The notes beneath the pieces are model-generated. The model saw only the letters and a list, made by a program, of their open reading frames with translations. It had not been told where the DNA came from and searched no databases. Of a stretch of DNA of 7,788 bases, positions 6,211 through 7,788 are shown one piece after another (the stretch's first letter is position 1; each line of letters begins with the position of its first letter). The translations under genes and the position numbers were made by a program. The stretch spans positions 1-7,788 of the forward strand of contig JAKBCQ010000088.1 in assembly GCA_021807585.1 (NCBI GenBank), read 5' to 3'. Source of the DNA: Planctomycetota bacterium (lineage in GTDB: Bacteria > Planctomycetota > Planctomycetia > Isosphaerales > Isosphaeraceae).

Positions 6211-7182
6211 ATGAACATCAAAGGTATTATCGAAAAGTTAACGAGAGGTCGAGGCGATTTCGCCGAAGGTTCGGCCGATGAACTCGAGGTCGACGCCGCG
6301 GCGATCATTCGCCAGGCGCGGCGGTTGCGGTTTCGCGTTCGACCGGGAGCGATCGCGGCGCTCGCGGGGGCGTATCTGGGGGCTCGTCCGGGAACGGGGC
6401 TGACGTTCGCCGAGCTTCGCGCCTACGAGCCCGGCGACGACGTCCGTCGGCTCGATTGGAACGCCACGGCGAGGCAGGGGAGGCCGTACGTACGTCGTTG
6501 CGTCGAAGAGCGAGCGCTCACGGTTTGGCTCGCGGTCGACGTCTCGGCGAGCATGCGTTTCGGCGGCGAAGGCGAAACGAAAGCCGACCGCGCCGCACAG
6601 GCCGCGGCGCTGTTGGCGGCCGCGGCGATCCAGAACGGCGATCGAGTGGGCCTGCTGCTCGTGACCGATCACATCGAGACCGAACTCCTGCCCGCGGGGG
6701 GCGCGCGACACCTGGCGCGGATCGTGCGGTCGCTCGTCGCGGCCTCGACTTCTTCGAGACGCACGTCGTTGGGGGCGGTCGCGACGAGACTGGGTCGAAC
6801 GCGTCGCGGCGCGCTCATCCTTTTAATCAGCGATTTTTTATCCCACGAGCCCGTCGGACGCTGGCGCGGAATCGCCAGGCGCAACGATTTGATCGCGCTT
6901 CGAATCGTCGACCCTCGCGAAGAGGCGCCCCCCCGATCGGGGCTCGTCGATATCGCCGATCTCGAATCGGGTCGAAAACGAACGATCGACCTCGCTTCGC
7001 GTTCGATTCACGCTCGATATATAAAAATTGCCAAACGTCGATCCGATTTGTTTCTTGATTGGTGCGCCGACGCCGGCGCGTCCCCGGTCCGAATCGATAC
7101 GACCGTCGATCCCCTCCTACCGTTGCTCCGTTGCTTTCAAGGCCGCGAGGCGGCGCCGTTCCACAGGCCCAAGAAACGATGA
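6211..7182 (+). CDS. DUF58 domain protein with vWA-like MIDAS motif
   Basis: The product is 323 residues. The conserved DUF58 core is clear: LTFAELRAYEPGDDVRRLDW (64-83) with YEPGDD at 72-77, DWNATAR (82-88), and the hydrophobic strand into DVSASM (110-115), a DxSxS metal-binding (MIDAS) motif. A likely third-motif Thr is at 185 (RRTSLG) and a later Asp at 208 in LLISDF. A C-terminal segment with RIDTTVDPLLPLL (294-306) is usual for the family. There are no membrane segments, so it is the soluble type expected in the cytoplasm. DUF58 proteins normally sit beside a MoxR AAA+ ATPase and are thought to act with it in assembling or activating partner proteins; no MoxR gene lies directly upstream here. 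ATG 6211 was chosen because the only earlier in-frame start, TTG 6133, lies in the terminator T tract. No good Shine-Dalgarno site precedes it. Its stop overlaps the next start (ATGA). Confidence 0.93.
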   Translation: MNIKGIIEKLTRGRGDFAEGSADELEVDAAAIIRQARRLRFRVRPGAIAALAGAYLGARPGTGLTFAELRAYEPGDDVRRLDWNATARQGRPYVRRCVEERALTVWLAVDVSASMRFGGEGETKADRAAQAAALLAAAAIQNGDRVGLLLVTDHIETELLPAGGARHLARIVRSLVAASTSSRRTSLGAVATRLGRTRRGALILLISDFLSHEPVGRWRGIARRNDLIALRIVDPREEAPPRSGLVDIADLESGRKRTIDLASRSIHARYIKIAKRRSDLFLDWCADAGASPVRIDTTVDPLLPLLRCFQGREAAPFHRPKKR

Positions 7183-7727
7183 ACGATCGGATCGTCCCGC
7201 CGCGCCCCAATCTCGGACCCGAACCGTGGGACGATCACGCCGCCGTCGATTGGATCATCGCAATCATTTTCGTTATCTTCATTACGAATTTTTTTTTCTA
7301 TTGTTATCAGATATTTTTGGATCTAAGGAATGTGAGACGGTTGAAACGTGAATCGGCCGCGGACGAATCGGCGAACCACGATCCCAAAGCGGTTTGGGTC
7401 GCTTGGTCGAAGCGCGTCCGCGCCGCGCTCGACCTCGAATTCGGCGCAAGCCATTCGGCTCGAACGACCGAGGAGATCGAAGCCGATCCCGCGATCACAA
7501 CCGGATTCAGCGCCGAACGTCGCGATCGGCTGATCGCCTTTTTACGCGAAGCCGATCTCGCCAAATTCGCCGGCGAATCGATCGCTCTCGACGCCGAAAA
7601 GCTCTCGACCTGGGAAACCTGGGTCGTCGAGTTTTGTCGGAATTCGCAATCGCCGCCGCGCCCAAAAACACCAAAACCGAACCGAATCGATCCGCCAAAA
7701 CTTGCGAAAGTATTTCCGTTATTTTAA
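7179..7727 (+). CDS. Single-pass membrane protein of a MoxR/DUF58 (Bat-type) cluster
   Basis: The 182-residue product starts at an ATG overlapping the DUF58 stop (ATGA), so translation is probably coupled. A Pro-rich N-terminus (1-20) precedes one strong membrane segment (~25-47, rich in Ile and Phe), then a basic stretch (LRNVRRLKR, 49-57) that favours a cytoplasmic C-terminus by the positive-inside rule. Residues ~90-135 (SARTTEEI..., FSAERRDRLIAFLREADLAKFAG) resemble the conserved C-terminal segment of small membrane proteins that follow DUF58 genes, such as DUF4381-like proteins; that assignment is tentative. The end (158-178) is Pro/Lys-rich and probably disordered. A run of nine T (7289-7297) encodes part of the membrane segment. 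The protein may anchor or be served by the DUF58/MoxR machinery, judged by position only. Confidence 0.8.
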   Translation: MNDRIVPPRPNLGPEPWDDHAAVDWIIAIIFVIFITNFFFYCYQIFLDLRNVRRLKRESAADESANHDPKAVWVAWSKRVRAALDLEFGASHSARTTEEIEADPAITTGFSAERRDRLIAFLREADLAKFAGESIALDAEKLSTWETWVVEFCRNSQSPPRPKTPKPNRIDPPKLAKVFPLF

Positions 7728-7760
7728 ATACTAATTATTCAACATTTAATTTGACTCGAT

Positions 7761-7787
7761 CCGATCTCCGCGAACGCCGCGGATCGG
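7761..7787. terminator. Possible terminator stem at the right edge
   Basis: CCGATC plus CGCG on the left (7761-7766, 7769-7772) pair with CGCGGATCGG (7778-7787), giving a 10-bp stem with a 2-base bulge and 5-base loop. It lies 33 bases after the stop at 7727, where a terminator is expected. Any T tract would fall beyond the window, so this is unproven. Confidence 0.35.
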
Positions 7788-7788
7788 C

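Noticed and set aside
7728..7760. TTGACT (7751-7756) as a -35 box for a gene to the right
   Set aside because: The sequence at the right distance for a -10 is GC-rich (around 7774-7780) and forms part of an inverted repeat, and no downstream gene is visible.
1..7788. CRISPR array, transposon ends or integrated element
   Set aside because: No spaced direct repeats, terminal inverted repeats, transposase or integrase fragments were seen on either strand.

Overview
The window looks like part of a chromosome from a planctomycete, probably in or near the Isosphaeraceae. The GC content is high, roughly 60% by eye. The strongest lineage marker is the short N-terminal LEPR-XLL-type motif (here LESRQLL) of the gene at 4355-6067, which is typical of planctomycetes. 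The foldase-like protein and the DUF58 gene have relatives in many phyla. The phylum call is fairly firm and the family call is a guess.

Layout from left to right: (1) the C-terminal part of a SurA/PrsA-type parvulin foldase on the + strand, cut by the left edge (2-838); (2) a 119-base convergent gap holding three consecutive inverted repeats, one of them a probable bidirectional terminator; (3) ppdK, a complete pyruvate phosphate dikinase on the - strand (958-3639); (4) a 715-base gene-free gap with a very AT-rich island (3780-3842) full of palindromes and candidate divergent promoters; (5) a 570-residue LEPR-XLL protein on the + strand (4355-6067), closed by a classic intrinsic terminator; (6) a two-gene + strand unit with an ATGA stop/start overlap, a DUF58/vWA-like protein (6211-7182) and a single-pass membrane protein of the type found in MoxR/Bat operons (7179-7727); (7) a short AT-rich tail with an inverted repeat at the right edge.

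The genes do not form one pathway. PpdK interconverts pyruvate and PEP in central carbon metabolism. The foldase and the LEPR-XLL protein belong to the cell envelope or secreted fraction. The DUF58 and membrane-protein pair is the tail of what is usually a MoxR-ATPase/DUF58/Bat cluster, but no MoxR gene lies directly upstream here.

I did not find a clearly new biological system. The points most worth checking are the palindrome-rich AT island and long leader between ppdK and the LEPR-XLL gene, the loss of the regulatory threonine next to the catalytic histidine in PpdK, the missing parvulin histidines in the foldase, and the strong excess of the palindrome CGATCG throughout the window.
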